This document shows positions 44,258 through 56,427 of a stretch of DNA of 64,000 nucleotides, one piece after another. The DNA lies in the NCBI GenBank assembly GCA_973895155.1, contig OZ316891.1, positions 20,584,001 to 20,648,000 of the forward strand, given 5' to 3'. The notes below the pieces were generated by a model, which was given only the letters and a program-made list of their open reading frames with translations, did not search any database and was not told the origin of the DNA. Position 1 is the stretch's first letter. The number at the start of each line of letters is the position of its first letter. The position numbers and the translations under genes were made by a program. The DNA is from Marsupella aquatica. Lineage: Eukaryota > Marchantiophyta.

Positions 44258-45976
44258 ATGGGACATCGGCAGCGGCAGCGTAGGAACAGGACGACTAGGG
44301 CGAGAACCCAGGAACAGAATACCATATCTGTCGAGGCAATCGCCAGCATTGACGATCCAGAGACAGACTTGAACCAGAAGAATTCATTGCACGAGGAATT
44401 GGAGCGTTATGGAGTTCATGAATCTGATTACAAGCCACAAGAGATGAACGAGCACCAACCATCAAGAGGAAGCAGCAGCATGCGTAGGAAACGGAAAGCC
44501 ACTACAGATTTGTCCAACGGCAGCAAACAGCAGCACACTCCTGCGAAGGGAAAATCTGACGTGGTGCAAGACTGGTGTTGCTATCTTCTCCTCTCTGTGG
44601 ATTCAAAAAAGACCTATGTGGGTGCCACGTTTGATATCAAACGAAGGTGAGAAAGAAGGCAGTTCAACTAAGACATATGGTGCAACGTGATAAGTTGTAG
44701 ATTTAGTTGCTGGTCCTTGTAATAGTGAAAAGCAAGGAAATCTTTTAGTTTGAATCGGGACAGCATTGACGTTATCGTTGTGGTAGAACTCTAGCTTTGA
44801 AGCTGATGTTGATGTCGAGTCATAATAGCAGCAAATGTCATTTGAAGCTGGGGAAAGAATTGCTGGAACTTGTGAACGAAGAAGCTAGGGAGGAACCTGA
44901 CTGTCAAAAAGTTTGATGTCAATCACAACAGTAGCAGTTAGGAAGTCAGAAGTGAGTTGAAGGGGATGTAGAGGACGTTCTAAACTATAAGACTCCGATT
45001 TTGAATTTCTTACCAGATGAAGTTCATTGTTTGCAGGCTAAGGCAGCACAACGGAGAGATTTCAGGTGGTGCTAAATCTGCACGGGCGGGGAGACCTTGG
45101 AGACTAGTTTGTACCGTACATGGATTTAACTCACGCAGTGAAGGTCCATTCCCCGTTAAGACTCTCTCTTCGAATTCTTTCCAGAACTTTTGCCTGAGTG
45201 ACGCTTTTCAGAAAATGTGCTGGCATGTAATTCATACAGTGGACTCTTTCAACACAAATCAATGCTACATGTAATTCTACCTTCGTCGTGCTCATATATA
45301 CGGAAGGCACTGCACTGCACCATGTCCAACCGACGTTCTTTAACTGGTCTTCGATCCCTTCCCTTCTGCCTGGTGTGCTCTTTTTTCATTGGATTTGACT
45401 TCGCGTCAACTATCACAGGCACTCTTTAGTAAGGTCTCAAAATCTGATGTTATGATTGAAAATTGTCCATTTGAGGATTGCCAGTTAAATTAATCTTGTG
45501 GGTCTGTCTCCGGCTGTTTTGCCTAGATCCACACTTCCTATTATCCACAATCTAAGGACTTAGTCGCACTCGTGTAACTTGTCTGAGTGTCGAGTCTAAG
45601 CAGTTTAGGGGCATTTTCCAATGGACGCGTCTTCACTTTGACTCGACAAAGCACGAAGTTGGGAATTGTAGGTTTCAGAGTATCTGGGCTCATTTTGTTG
45701 GCTAGTCAGGCAACTTCAGATGTTGTTTTTATTCTCGTCGCAGCAAGTGCCATCAGTTTGACGATTACGGTCCTAACGATCAGCACTGATGCCTCTACAG
45801 CTTGTCAGTTTGAATGGAGATGGAAAGCAACTGCAGCAAAATACAAAATTATCGTACGACGGGACTCGGAAACTATGGAATCACCTCTGGTCACACGCAG
45901 AAGGGCAACTCTGGCCAAGGTTCTTAAAGCGCAAGAAGAGTGGACCTATCTCAACGTTCAGTGGCATGCTGATTAG
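44258..45976 (+). CDS. GIY-YIG nuclease (SLX1-like), 3 exons
   Basis: Exons 44258-44646, 45037-45143 and 45801-45976 join in consistent phase to 672 nt (223 residues). Sites are AAACGAAG|gtgag, tttgcag|GCTAAGG, GTGAAG|gtccat and ctctacag|CTTGTC. The GIY-YIG core spans the splices: 'CCYLLLSVDSKKTYVGATF', 'DIKRRLRQHNGEISGGAKSA' with the catalytic arginine, and 'ACQFEWRWK' with the metal-binding glutamate. SLX1 is the catalytic subunit of a structure-specific DNA endonuclease; this protein lacks the SLX1 C-terminal RING, as in a small plant subgroup, so its partner is uncertain. The first exon is open upstream to an ATG at 43847, giving a 360-residue form whose Ser/Arg-rich start could be an organelle transit peptide. 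I chose 44258 conservatively. Confidence 0.82.
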
Positions 45977-46760
45977 ACTTGTAATGTCTTTCTTAAAGAT
46001 AATTGGGAAGAGTATGAGGGAGAGAGCTTGAGATATCATGGTTCGACAAACGTTGCCTTTCCAAAGGGAGAAAATGAATCCCATCTGTCGAATGTGTTAG
46101 CCTAAGCACTGGGTCATTTTTAGCGAAAATGAAAGAAAAGGTTGGATTTTCATTTCTGCCAGGTTACTTCACCCTTCATGTACAACAGTTACTCCGTAGC
46201 CAAAATGATGGCTGTGTAAAGTCAGTAGGATTTGTATACTAGATTCATACACATGAGAAATGTTATGTATTGGAAATTACCATGCAATCATTCAAACTTA
46301 TCCGTGGACTGAACTGTATCAAGAGATTACTGGTCAGGGATCCTGATGTCAATGGACCTCTTTCTTTTCGTCTCTTTATCCATATTTGATTCCTCTAATC
46401 ATTTGCTTGTTATAGAATGAGGGTGTGACTACTTTCAGCGTTGTGTAAGGTGGCAGTTGGCGATCTCCGTGCAGTTCAAGATTCTCTCTACTTGAACTCT
46501 GTCTGTCTGAAGAACTGGCGCTTGAATAGAAAGCAGGTTGGATGTAGTGTACATGATTCAGGACTTTAAGCAAACTCTCTTGACTAGGACAGTGATTAGA
46601 GTGTTTGGAATTTACCTGAGACTTAGAGTTCTATACATCCGGGAAGATTCCTAAAAGTTTGCCAAGGAAATCTGGGCACCTGTGCACCTGGACAGATCAT
46701 AATTATGAGCCCACATTCACCAATAACATAGCTCGTCAACTTCCCACTCGGTCCAACTGC

Positions 46761-47090
46761 CTGGTCATCTTACTTATGTATGACAGCACGTTTGGTCAAC
46801 AACAATTTAAGATCAACAATTTGTGCCTGGTCATCTTACTTATGTATGACAGCACGTTTGCTCAACAACAATTTAAGATCAACAATTTGTGCCTGGTCAT
46901 CTTACTTATGTATGACAGCACGTTTGCTCAACAACAATTTAAGATCAACAATTTGTGCCTGGTCATCTTACTTATGTATGACAGCACTTTTGCTCAACAA
47001 CAATCTAAGATCAACAATTTGTGCCTGATCATCTTACTTATGTATCACAGCACTTTTGCTCAACAACAATTTAAGATCAACAATTTTGTG
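46761..47090 (+). repeat. 66-bp tandem repeat, five copies
   Basis: Copies start at 46761, 46827, 46893, 46959 and 47025, with a few substitutions each. The unit 'ctggtcatcttacttatgta' through 'atcaacaatttgtgc' is divisible by three, so a frame stays open as a 22-residue repeat (CLVILLMYDSTFAQQQFKIN-type), from about 46659 to 47117. No start context or homology supports a real protein; a minisatellite is likelier. Confidence 0.93.
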
Positions 47091-47171
47091 CAAGGCACAA
47101 GCATTGTGTATGTTTAAATCACAATTGTCCCTATAAAGAGCTACAAGTTACCTATAGCTTTCAGTATAAGT

Positions 47172-47470
47172 ACACAGGTTCAGGAATGGGCTTGAGATTC
47201 ACAAACTCTGGTGATGGTGAGTGCTTCACGTTTTATTTTCAAGTGCAAGTGCTCCACCTTTTATGTGAGAGTACCCCACAAAATTATCAGACTACCCCAC
47301 AAAATGTTACACAGGTTCAGGAATGGGGTTGAGCTTCACAAAATGTGGTGACTGCCTCACCTTTCATTTGCAAGTGCTCTACCTTTTATGCGAGACTACC
47401 CCACCAAATGGGGTTACTGTTTCACCTTTTATTTGCAAGTGCTTCACCTTCAATGTGAGACTACCCCGTT
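47172..47470 (+). repeat. imperfect tandem repeat, period about 138 bp
   Basis: 'cacaggttcaggaatggg' recurs at about 47173 and 47310, each followed by 'gcttcac', 'caagtgct', 'accttttatg' and 'gagactacccca'-type blocks; a third partial unit runs to 47470. Non-coding. Confidence 0.8.
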
Positions 47471-47949
47471 CACCACACAGGAATGAGTAGTGAAGTAGTA
47501 AATGGGGAGTTTATATAGGCAGGTGTGTGTTAAAGATTTAACAGATCACGTTAATGTGTACATTTTTGTGCACAGCACTAGCATAGGGTATGCGACGATT
47601 TTGTGCCTTGGCATTGGATCTGCTTAACACTTACTATCTACATATTCATAGCTCAACATCACTCAATGCCAATAACATTCTGCAGGTCTATGATAATATT
47701 GTGCAAGGCATTGGGCTTGTTGACCATAAATATTAAGCTTTGATTTGCCATATTCATCTTGTGCTTGAATAATTGAGACAGCGTCTTCGAGCTTTGTCGA
47801 GGCAATCAATGTAAGTGCTACAATGCTCTAAAGTGGGGACCGGTCTGGCGGATTGTTGCCGCCTTCCAAAATTGGATTTTCTTGAGGGTGAGCATTTTCC
47901 ATCTTCGGTACACGTTATGAACTGTTAATTTCCATCTTGAGAGCACGTT

Positions 47950-48663
47950 ATGACACTCTCCACTCAATCTCCTTGTGCATTCTTGGAGATTGCTTGCTTC
48001 AATGTCCAATCGGTGCTGGTGGCTGACATAGGCGGCGCGGATCGTATCGAATTTTGCGCCAACAGAGCATCCGGGGGTGTGACCCCGACTCTGTCGGTCC
48101 TGCGGGAAATCAAACTTAAATGCAAGAAACCCCTACATGTCATGATCCGTCCAAGAGGAGGAGATTTTATCTATACAGATGCGGAATTTGATCAGATGAA
48201 GGATGACATACGCAACATTATGATTCTTGGAGGCATTGCCAGTGGTTTCGTGTTTGGAATTTTGGCCGCCAACAGCAGCCAGGTCGACCAGAGAAGAAAT
48301 GCAGAATTGGTAGCTCTCGCACGTCCGCTGCCATGCACGTTTCATCGAGCATTCGATGAGCTGCAAGATCTCGGAAAAGCCCTAGAAGACGTCGTTTCTT
48401 GCGGGTTCAAAACGATTCTCACTTCTGGTGGAGTATCCGATGCTGTTGCTGGGGCTGCAGTCCTGGGTAGCTTGGTGTGGAAGGCCAGGGGAAGGATCGC
48501 AATTATGCCTGGTGGAGGTGTAAGATCATCGAATCTCCAGCTCCTCATGGGCCAGACAGGAGCCGATTGGTACCACTCCTCAGCAATTTCAGATTGTGGT
48601 GAGGACGCTGATGAGAAGGAAATAAAACGACTCACAGCAGCTTTGAGGGGATTTGCATCTTGA
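47950..48663 (+). CDS. CutC family protein (copper homeostasis), intronless
   Basis: A complete 237-residue frame; an in-frame TGA at 47938-47940 supports the ATG at 47950. The TIM-barrel CutC signatures appear in order: 'GGADRIEFCANRASGGVTP' (about residues 28-46), 'HVMIRPRGGDFIYTD' (about 63-77), 'FVFGIL', 'PCTFHRAFD' (about 126-134), 'TILTSGG', 'RIAIMPGGGVRSSN' and 'WYHSSA'. Length is normal for the family (about 240-250). Members have been linked to copper tolerance or trafficking in bacteria and animals; the biochemical activity remains unsettled. No intron interrupts the frame, unusual for a plant housekeeping gene. The 66-bp minisatellite lies about 0.9 kb upstream. Confidence 0.95.
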   Translation: MTLSTQSPCAFLEIACFNVQSVLVADIGGADRIEFCANRASGGVTPTLSVLREIKLKCKKPLHVMIRPRGGDFIYTDAEFDQMKDDIRNIMILGGIASGFVFGILAANSSQVDQRRNAELVALARPLPCTFHRAFDELQDLGKALEDVVSCGFKTILTSGGVSDAVAGAAVLGSLVWKARGRIAIMPGGGVRSSNLQLLMGQTGADWYHSSAISDCGEDADEKEIKRLTAALRGFAS

Positions 48664-51420
48664 AGTTCAAATTGTAGCCTGAAGGCTCTAGCATATGTAG
48701 TGCAATTCAGCAAGGGGTCGAGAAGAGTTGCATCTTGAAGACGGCACTTGTCTCACTTCAACGATCGAGTGACATCCCTCTCTTTTAATCCCTTGGTGGA
48801 AGGTCTACATTAGATCTCCATTTGATGAATTGTTTTGGAAGTCAGTGTAATACCTTCTGATAGATAATTTTTGCGCGAGCCTCTGCTTGAGCATTTGTCT
48901 GTCAAGCAGGCATGAAGCAGTCTACTGTAGATAATTGTCATCGTGAAATGTTTGAGCTTGGCAAGTTATTGAATCCACTCCAGCCTGATGTAACCTGTGG
49001 CACGAGTTGCCAAAGCGAGCTTCTGCTGTAGAAGGGATCTCCTCCGAGTATGGTCTTTGCAATTCTTCCAAATCTGATTGCTGCCGTGTGTGTCTGAGTT
49101 GACTGGATATTGCAAAACCCTCCTGGCCATCTTTCCAGTCACATAGTGCTCCACGTTTTAGTGTTCTGTTGCAAATGTAAGGGTTTGAGGGTTTTGGTTC
49201 CAAAACTTGTCATATTGTAATGTGCTTCATGATTAGAACTACAGTATACTTGCATTATTAGATTGCAAGTGCTGTGCTTGAAGAGAAATCCTCGTCGCCC
49301 TCATTGTGTATATCTATCCCTTGCCTTGCAATGTATTCCTGCCAATCCATCTAATAAGGCTTTAATGAACGAGCTTGACAACCGTCACCCATCTATTGCG
49401 ACCAAATGGGCATTCAGCCTACTAGTGGACATGAGAGACACTGTCACTAGACCTAGGAGAAAATCAAATACATTCCATATCTTCTATGTGCATTATAAAA
49501 CTCTATTTCCGCACCTTCAGAAACTCAAGACAAAATTGTACAAACAAGGAGAAGCTCAAGACAAGTGGTGCAATATGTGGAATGGACAATACAAATGAAT
49601 CCTCAAAAACATGCCCTCAGATGATTTGAAATGATAGTGAACCTAATGTGTAGCGGAGTTGACAAACTTAGATCAGTGAGGAGATTTTGAAAAAAGTACT
49701 CCTCAAACCTTCTCCCAGAATTGTCTCTTTGCATTTCCTTTGGAAGGTTACTAGTTGTAACCCTCTGGGGACATGATGGAACCCAATGTAGCGGTGAGTT
49801 GACTAATTTGGATCAGTGAGGAGAATTGAAAAACCTGCTCTCCCAAAATTTTCTCTTTGTACATGAAAATGACTTTTGAATTCAAAATTATTTCAAAGTA
49901 CTGGCGTGGGGCTTAAGCTCGGCAGCCCATCCCCTATCAAGGATCATGGACTGTAATCCCTCTAGGGGAGAGATTACTCTACACTACACACTCCTCCATT
50001 TCCATATTACACAAGTTAAGCCCAAACCAGGTAATTGTAACCATAAATTCTCACCCGGTCACGTATTGACCCACAGATCTCTGGTTGAGATCATGGGGTA
50101 GTGATGTAAACTCAAAGTTGTCTCATTCTTGAAGGTGTCTCATTCTGGTCCACCAGAACTGCTGGTGACTCACAGCAAAGCACATCCCGAAGCCCTTCTG
50201 GCAGTTTCAACCCCTATTTTTATACTAAGTGGTTCAGTTGAGAAATGACCATTAACCTGCTCTGACATTTGGCCACTTAGTACAATTCTATTGTCTGAAT
50301 TCCATCCCGAATTCCATCAAACACCTCCTTTCTGGTCAGTTGGGTCTTCTCCATGTGGAATCATGTCTCCAAGTTGTAGAACTTGTTGGAGTCATGTCTC
50401 CTAGTTTGGCACTTGGTGAACTCATGTCTCCAAGTTTGGCACTTTTTGCTCTCTTGCAGTGTGGGGATACATTTCTGGTCAGTTACTTTCTAACTACAAG
50501 TGAACCTAATGTTGGGGATACATTTCTGGTCAGTTACTTTCTAACTACAAGTGAACCTAATGTTGAGGGCCCACGTAGACGGTGACAAAGCATGTGAGGA
50601 GTCACTGAAAACCAATTACTTGCCAATGGGAAACCTGCAATGGACTTGAATGTACTCACATCTGCTGACATATAAGGAGCAGGCACTCTGACTAGTGTCT
50701 TTATACACCCTCCTCAGTATTATTGGACATACAGTCTCTTCGGCCCTAGGCCCTAGGCCCTAGCGCTAACCTTGATTAACCGTGGCGAACCACGTCGGTT
50801 AAGTGGTCGGTTAAGTGCCTTGTCGGTCGGTATAAAGTGAGGTTTCAGAGATCGCCGTTTCAGAAAGACTGGAAACTACCGACATCGGGATTCAGTCGAC
50901 CGGGAAACGCGGCTCCGGAGACCAGTCCTTACAAAGGCCGTTCTCAACGAAGTTCTCCGAACTCACGACGTCCCTTACAATTCCATCCGAACCGTCCGTT
51001 GAAGCGAAGAAGGGACTGGATCTACTGCTCAACTGAATCTTCGCTTTGAACACGACCTGTAGATCCGTATTCCGTTTCGAAAGGAATCCTCTGAAAGGGT
51101 GACTCAGCGTACTTAACGGGAAACCGGGGATCACCGGTCTTTCCACGACTCTTTAAGGACATCCCCTCACCGGGAACCGGGAAACGCAGGTCGCCAGTTC
51201 CTCCCGTGTGGGTACGTACCCGGATCTCAAGTCCGGGTTCCTTCCTTCCTTCTCTCCTTCGGACTCACTTCTCTTCTCTTCTCTTCTCTTCTCTCGAGGA
51301 ATTAACGAAAGGAAGTTCGTGTTCGTCGTCTATTTCTCCAATTTCTCTCCTCCACCTTTACCCTCTTGTTTTGCCGCTCGCAGATCGTTTGTCGTTGGGA
51401 GTAGATCGATCGGGTAGGCC
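48664..51420. other. intergenic region between CutC and ZFPL1
   Basis: Likely contains the CutC 3' untranslated region and the ZFPL1 promoter and leader. A 111-codon frame at 49263-49598 has no recognisable motif. A 51-bp tandem duplication ('ggggatacatttctggtcag') lies at 50463-50564, and a 'ccctaggccctaggccctag' repeat at about 50744-50764. Nothing else recognised. Confidence 0.5.
50831..50837 (+). promoter_or_regulatory. candidate TATA box of the ZFPL1 gene
   Basis: TATAAAG in 'cggtcggtataaagtgaggt', about 590 bp before the start codon. If used, it implies a leader of roughly 560 nt, which would include a CT-rich tract at 51269-51294 (repeated 'ttctc'), a common feature of plant leaders. 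Confidence 0.35.
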
Positions 51421-54400
51421 ATGGTGGTCTGCAGGTGCCGCAAGGTATGTGTGTCTATCGAAGCGTTTTCATTGTTGTTTTTTCTTTCGAGCCTGGATTT
51501 GTGTTGCGAAATGCTAGACTTGCTTCTGCAAGTTGTGCGGCAGGAGGGGGTCCGACCATGCTTGTCACGCTTCCGTAATAGAGGAGAGCGGGATTTGTGA
51601 TGGATGATGTGTAGGTTCATCTGATCTGATTGACCGAGTTATACGAGTTTGATTTTGCCCAGATCTGCGTAGGATGCTCCTGTCAGTCGTTGTCTTCTAT
51701 GGTGCTCGTTGTGTGGCCTGAATGAATGCAGACTCGTTGTGCCCGTGGATCTTCAAGCGTTTGAGTACCGTGTCTCGTAGGAGTTTATTGAAGAGTCGGT
51801 TGTCGGACGGAAATAACCTGAGTTTCTGTAGGAAATGGTGTTTTCTCTCTCGGAACTTCAAGAGCTGTAGATCTTATGTATGTTTGCCCTTATATATGGC
51901 TGGTGGAACTCTCTGAGTGTTTTGCGATTCCGTCAGAACGGCTCGCGTGCTCCGAAATACTGCCTTATGTGCATTGTGAGCTCTTCGGTACCCCATTCAC
52001 GAAAGTGGGATGGCCAAAATTAGGGCAATAACTTGCTGTCGCTTATATGTCCACATCAGACCTGGCAAGGTTTCCTGCCATCTTGGGATCGGAGGGACAT
52101 GTTATTACCTCAAGATTGGGAACTGCCACTAAAATTTGAAATCGTTCTTCGCAATGACTGAAAATAGAATTGAGGCTAATGTCGACGAGGATGTCTACTC
52201 GTTTCAACCTAAACTCATCGCTTTAGCACACGTTTCGTGGATCGATTTCTCATGCTGAGATTCTTCTCTCCTACCCGCGTCACTTCCTGAACCGGCAAAG
52301 CATGTGTTGCGCTACAAACTTATGGTGATCAGCTCAATTTTAACTACCCCCGGTGATTGTTTGATCTGGGCTCCCGGAAACAAAGGACCAAGTCTCCCGA
52401 CATAGATAACGTTCGGGCCGTTTGGTTCTGTACACACTTGCTGGATTGCTGATACAGAAGACGTGAAGTACAGATTTTGTTTCTCAGTTGGAGGAGAGTG
52501 TCTTGTTTGGAAACGTAGGGATTGTAATATGGCTGTACAAGTTGTTTTCTAGACCTGCTAATTATGGAAACAGCTCCGAACTAAACTGAATGACAAGATT
52601 CACCTCAAGTCTAGGTCTAGCTTCCGTCAAAGTTCTTTTCAAAGCCATCAGATACCTCAATATTGAAAAAGGAACTCAATCTATATTGAACATGCCTCGC
52701 CGGAGCTGGGAGTCAACTTTTGCTGCACTAAATTTAGGGAATTCTAAAATTTTGCTCGTCCTAATAGGTTTGGCCCTTGATGCAAATCTGGATAAATTGT
52801 TCTGATCGATCAAATGTCGTAATCTTCTTGCACCTTGATGCATTCTGGGTTCGAAATGTGGAGCTTGTGCTCTGTGTTTATGAGATCCCAGTTGAAGTGG
52901 TTTACTTAGTCAAATGGTTCTTATCAAGGGTTTATCCGAAAAGGCCAAATTTGGCATTCAATAAGTTTCTTCTACTCAGCCTTGTCTTTTAGCATAAAGA
53001 TTTTATGACCTTAGTAGGTCATTGTCCATATCTTGCTGTGAAAGGGTTCCCTGGTCTTAGCGTGTATCGTCAAGGACCTCAGGCGCAAGTTTGAATTACT
53101 GATTCGTCAAACGCTATTTTGCAGGCAACAAAACTTTATTGTTTTGTGCACAAGGTTCCTGTCTGCGGTGAATGCATCTCTTTCCCGGATCATCGTCTAT
53201 GTGTGGTACGTTCTTGTTCCTTCCTTCTGTGTGTTGGGTAATTTATAAGTTGTTGAAGTGGGAGTCCGAAAATGGCGTTTTGCAGAATATCCCCCTTCTG
53301 CCCTGTCCCTTAGAAAGCACCCCCAGAAATAATTTATTTTAAGAATTTGGATTGGGGCTTTGACGGGATCCTTATAGCGGTCCTTCCAGGTACTTAGGAG
53401 GGCAGTTTGTTCTCATTAATTACAATTACGGTTTCACATTTTCTGGGGTCCTTGCAGTCCTGACCCGTTAGTAACAATTAAAAATGTTATTAAACTGCAG
53501 AGCTCCAAACTAGAATCACAACTCATCAGTTCCTTTGGTAATCGATGGCAATTATGCTTTGAGAAGGAAATTATGAAACGGCACTGTAGTCCTTTGCTTG
53601 TGACATCTACAGTCGTATGTCTAAAGCAGTGTCTCGCCATTGGGTCAGTTAGGTGTGCTCCACATGTAAGTATATTGTTTTTGGTGACATGAGCTTTCTG
53701 TTTCGAGAGAAATTGTTCTGCTTGAGGCATTTGTACATAAGCGTAAAGTGTCACTATTGATGTGCAGGTCAAGACGTATTCTGACTGGGTCATAGACGGG
53801 GACTATGACTGGCCTCCCAAGTGTGGCCTATGTCAAGAAGTTCTTCAAGAAACAGACGATGTAGCGCGACTTGGCTGCTTCCGTAAGTTCTCTCAGAACG
53901 TAATTATTATGCTGCGTGACGGATTAATCGTTACTATACGGATCAACTTGGTTACTGGTGTAAGTAGGTATCTTTATGATAGATGAAGGGCAGGTTCCCG
54001 ATATGAGTCTTTGGTTGAAGTGGTGCAAGTCATTTGACCTTCAAGAGATCAGCACATGTATTAATTTGTCGGATGTTGTTGACTCAATAGACATTCTGCA
54101 CAGTAATTGCCTGGAGAAACAATTGCGCAGCTTCCCTCCTCACACTGCACCTGCTGGATATACTTGCCCAACATGTTCTACACCTGTGAGTTTCTAACTA
54201 ATCTCCTTCCAACTGAAGACAAAATCGTACTCATTTGTTCCAGATTCACGTCCTAGAAACAGTGTCTATGTCCTTCCAATGAATGAAGTCTCTTTTTTCT
54301 GAAATTCGGGGTGCCACTAGTAACACAAAAGAGATTCCGACGAAATGAAGTTTTGATCGCGATGTGCCTCGGGACGGTCTCAGAACATCAAATGACAACG

Positions 54401-56427
54401 CTACAGATTTTTAGTGCTTGTCACATGGACAGTCAATCGATTCTAGGAGCTTGTATGTGATAGGCTTGTAGGTGTTGTGAAGCTTCACTTGGTCAGGTGT
54501 ATTTGTGTCTTATCAACACAGAATCAGTTTTGAAAACCCAAGCTCTCAAGAAGAGCGTAGGTCAATGAATCAAGATTGCATCTAACTTGTTCATGTGGGT
54601 TGGTAATCAGATCTGGCCTCCTAAGTTGGTCAGAGATTCAAACTCAGTGCTGCACACAAAGTTGAAAGAAATTATTTCTCAGGTTAGGCTCCTAGTGCCT
54701 CTCTTCATCTTCACAGCTTGCTGGGTTTGACTGCCGTCGTGTTCTTGTACATGAAGTGGATACATTTTAGCCTTTGGGTTTGATTTGTGTTTCCTTCTCT
54801 AGTTTTTTGTACGTTGTTGGACTGACCATCCACCCTAGATAATCGAAATTGAAACTTTGATATTAGTTTTTGAAGAACTAGGCGTTCCTACCGTTGAATC
54901 AGAGGTTGAGATGGTGGTAATTGCTTTCCCCAAATTGGGAGGTGTTTAAAAAAAACTGAAGGTCTTGAGCTTGTCATTTATTTTGCCTTGGAACTATGGT
55001 ATGGTCTCGACTGATGATGAAGAAATGATTGGTTTGTGAAATTTGTGCAGAGTGGGTTGGCCACAACTTTACTCGGTAGTGACCTTAATGCGCAATCTAC
55101 ACAAAAACCTGCACCTCCGGCTTTCTCATCCTCCCCACTTGTTTCAGCAGGAAGCCAGGGGCATTTACCCTCTGCTGAAGAAATATCTCCAACAGCTTCT
55201 TCAGTGCCTGGGGCCGTGCTGCTTGAGGCTGATAAGTTAAATGGCGGACATGCTCCTTCGATTGGAGAAATTACACACTTGCATGAATCAGCATCACATC
55301 TGGACGCTGGAACAGCATCCTCGACAGGTGCAGGAAGTAGCAGTTTGGGATCAACACCTGCTACTTCTCATTTCACCAAAGCTGGACCTCCACCAACTGT
55401 AAGTAGGGAGCAAGGTTAACTTTCATGGTCATAAAATTGGTCCCCTTTGTCTTCCCTAGGCTGTGCGATACACGTAAGTTTTGGTAGAAAAACTGGTATC
55501 TCTACTCTCATTTTAAGTATGAAAAAAGAATGGGGTTATGGATAGGAGTTCTCTTTGGTTTGCATGACAAGTAAATAATTTTGTGTCTTGACTTCTCTTT
55601 GGATCAAGAAGGTTGTCAATGTCGACTGAAAGGATATAGGTGGTTTGAAGTTCTCAGTGAGAAACTCTGTTTGTTTTTGCGTGCGCAGTTACAGCTTCAA
55701 AATGGGGCTATGGCAAGAAAAAACTCCATACGCATGGATGTCTTGAACCCCTCAGCGTCAGGGTATGACGATGACGAGGATGGAAGTCATAGGAAGTACA
55801 GTCGGCGGGGTGAGATTTACGTGATCTATCCAAATTGTATTCTTGGAAAATTTGTGTGGTGTAACTCTAGAAGGGCGGAGTTAAGGAAGAGTACATCGGG
55901 AGTACTGACTTGTTGTTTCGAAGAAGAATTCTCGTGAAAACTCTGCCTGCTTTATTCTCTAGTGAATGTCTAAGTTGTTAGGGGCAAGGAGCTAGTTTGA
56001 AGTTCTTAATGGTTGTTTATGTCAATTTGGATTACAGGGCCCTTGCATCATCAAGTCCTGAGATCGTTGGTACCATTCTGGTCACCAGCCCTTGCTACAT
56101 TACCAGTGACAACGCCTTCTTACGAAGACAAACATTCTCCTCGTGCAGAGGATTTAATCGATGGCCGATCACGCAGAAAGCAGCGGCATGCTGTGACTTT
56201 TGATACCAGAAAGTTGCTTCTTTGGTTTGCGATAATGTGAGTAGCTTCTTCACATTTATCTTTTTTGTCGTTTATGTGACCATATATTCAGATATCTAAT
56301 TGTTTTAACTTAAGAGCATCTTTGGTGTATGTGTAGATCATGTATGGCGACAGTATTGCTTCTGTACTACAGGCTGGCCCAGGACCTCGGCCACTCAGCA
56401 GTCTCTACTCAAGTTGAAGAACAATAG
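51421..56427 (+). CDS. ZFPL1: ZFPL1 homologue (zinc finger protein-like 1), 9 exons
   Basis: Exons 51421-51444, 53125-53205, 53768-53882, 54091-54185, 54611-54682, 55051-55398, 55689-55809, 56038-56236 and 56337-56427 give 1146 nt in phase, 381 residues. The start MVVCRCRK then ATKLYCFVHKVPVCGEC is a B-box-like zinc site; 'YSDWVIDGDYDWPPKCGLC' through 'RLGC', 'HILHSNCLEKQLRSFPPHT' and 'AGYTCPTCSTPIWPPK' form the RING-like domain. A Ser/Pro-rich linker (about residues 130-245) follows, then 'DDDEDGSHRKYSRRG', 'LRSLVPFWSPALATLPV' and one C-terminal transmembrane segment ('LLLWFAIISCMATVLLLYY') with a short tail. Animal ZFPL1 is a cis-Golgi membrane protein binding GM130; location here is inferred. 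The first intron is 1.68 kb, far longer than the rest. Confidence 0.94.

Noticed and set aside
46761-47090. Evenly spaced repeats resembling a CRISPR array
   Set aside because: Units are contiguous, with no unique spacers, in a plant nuclear context.
49263-49598. 111-codon plus-strand frame
   Set aside because: Non-ATG start region, no recognisable motif or splice context; left unannotated.
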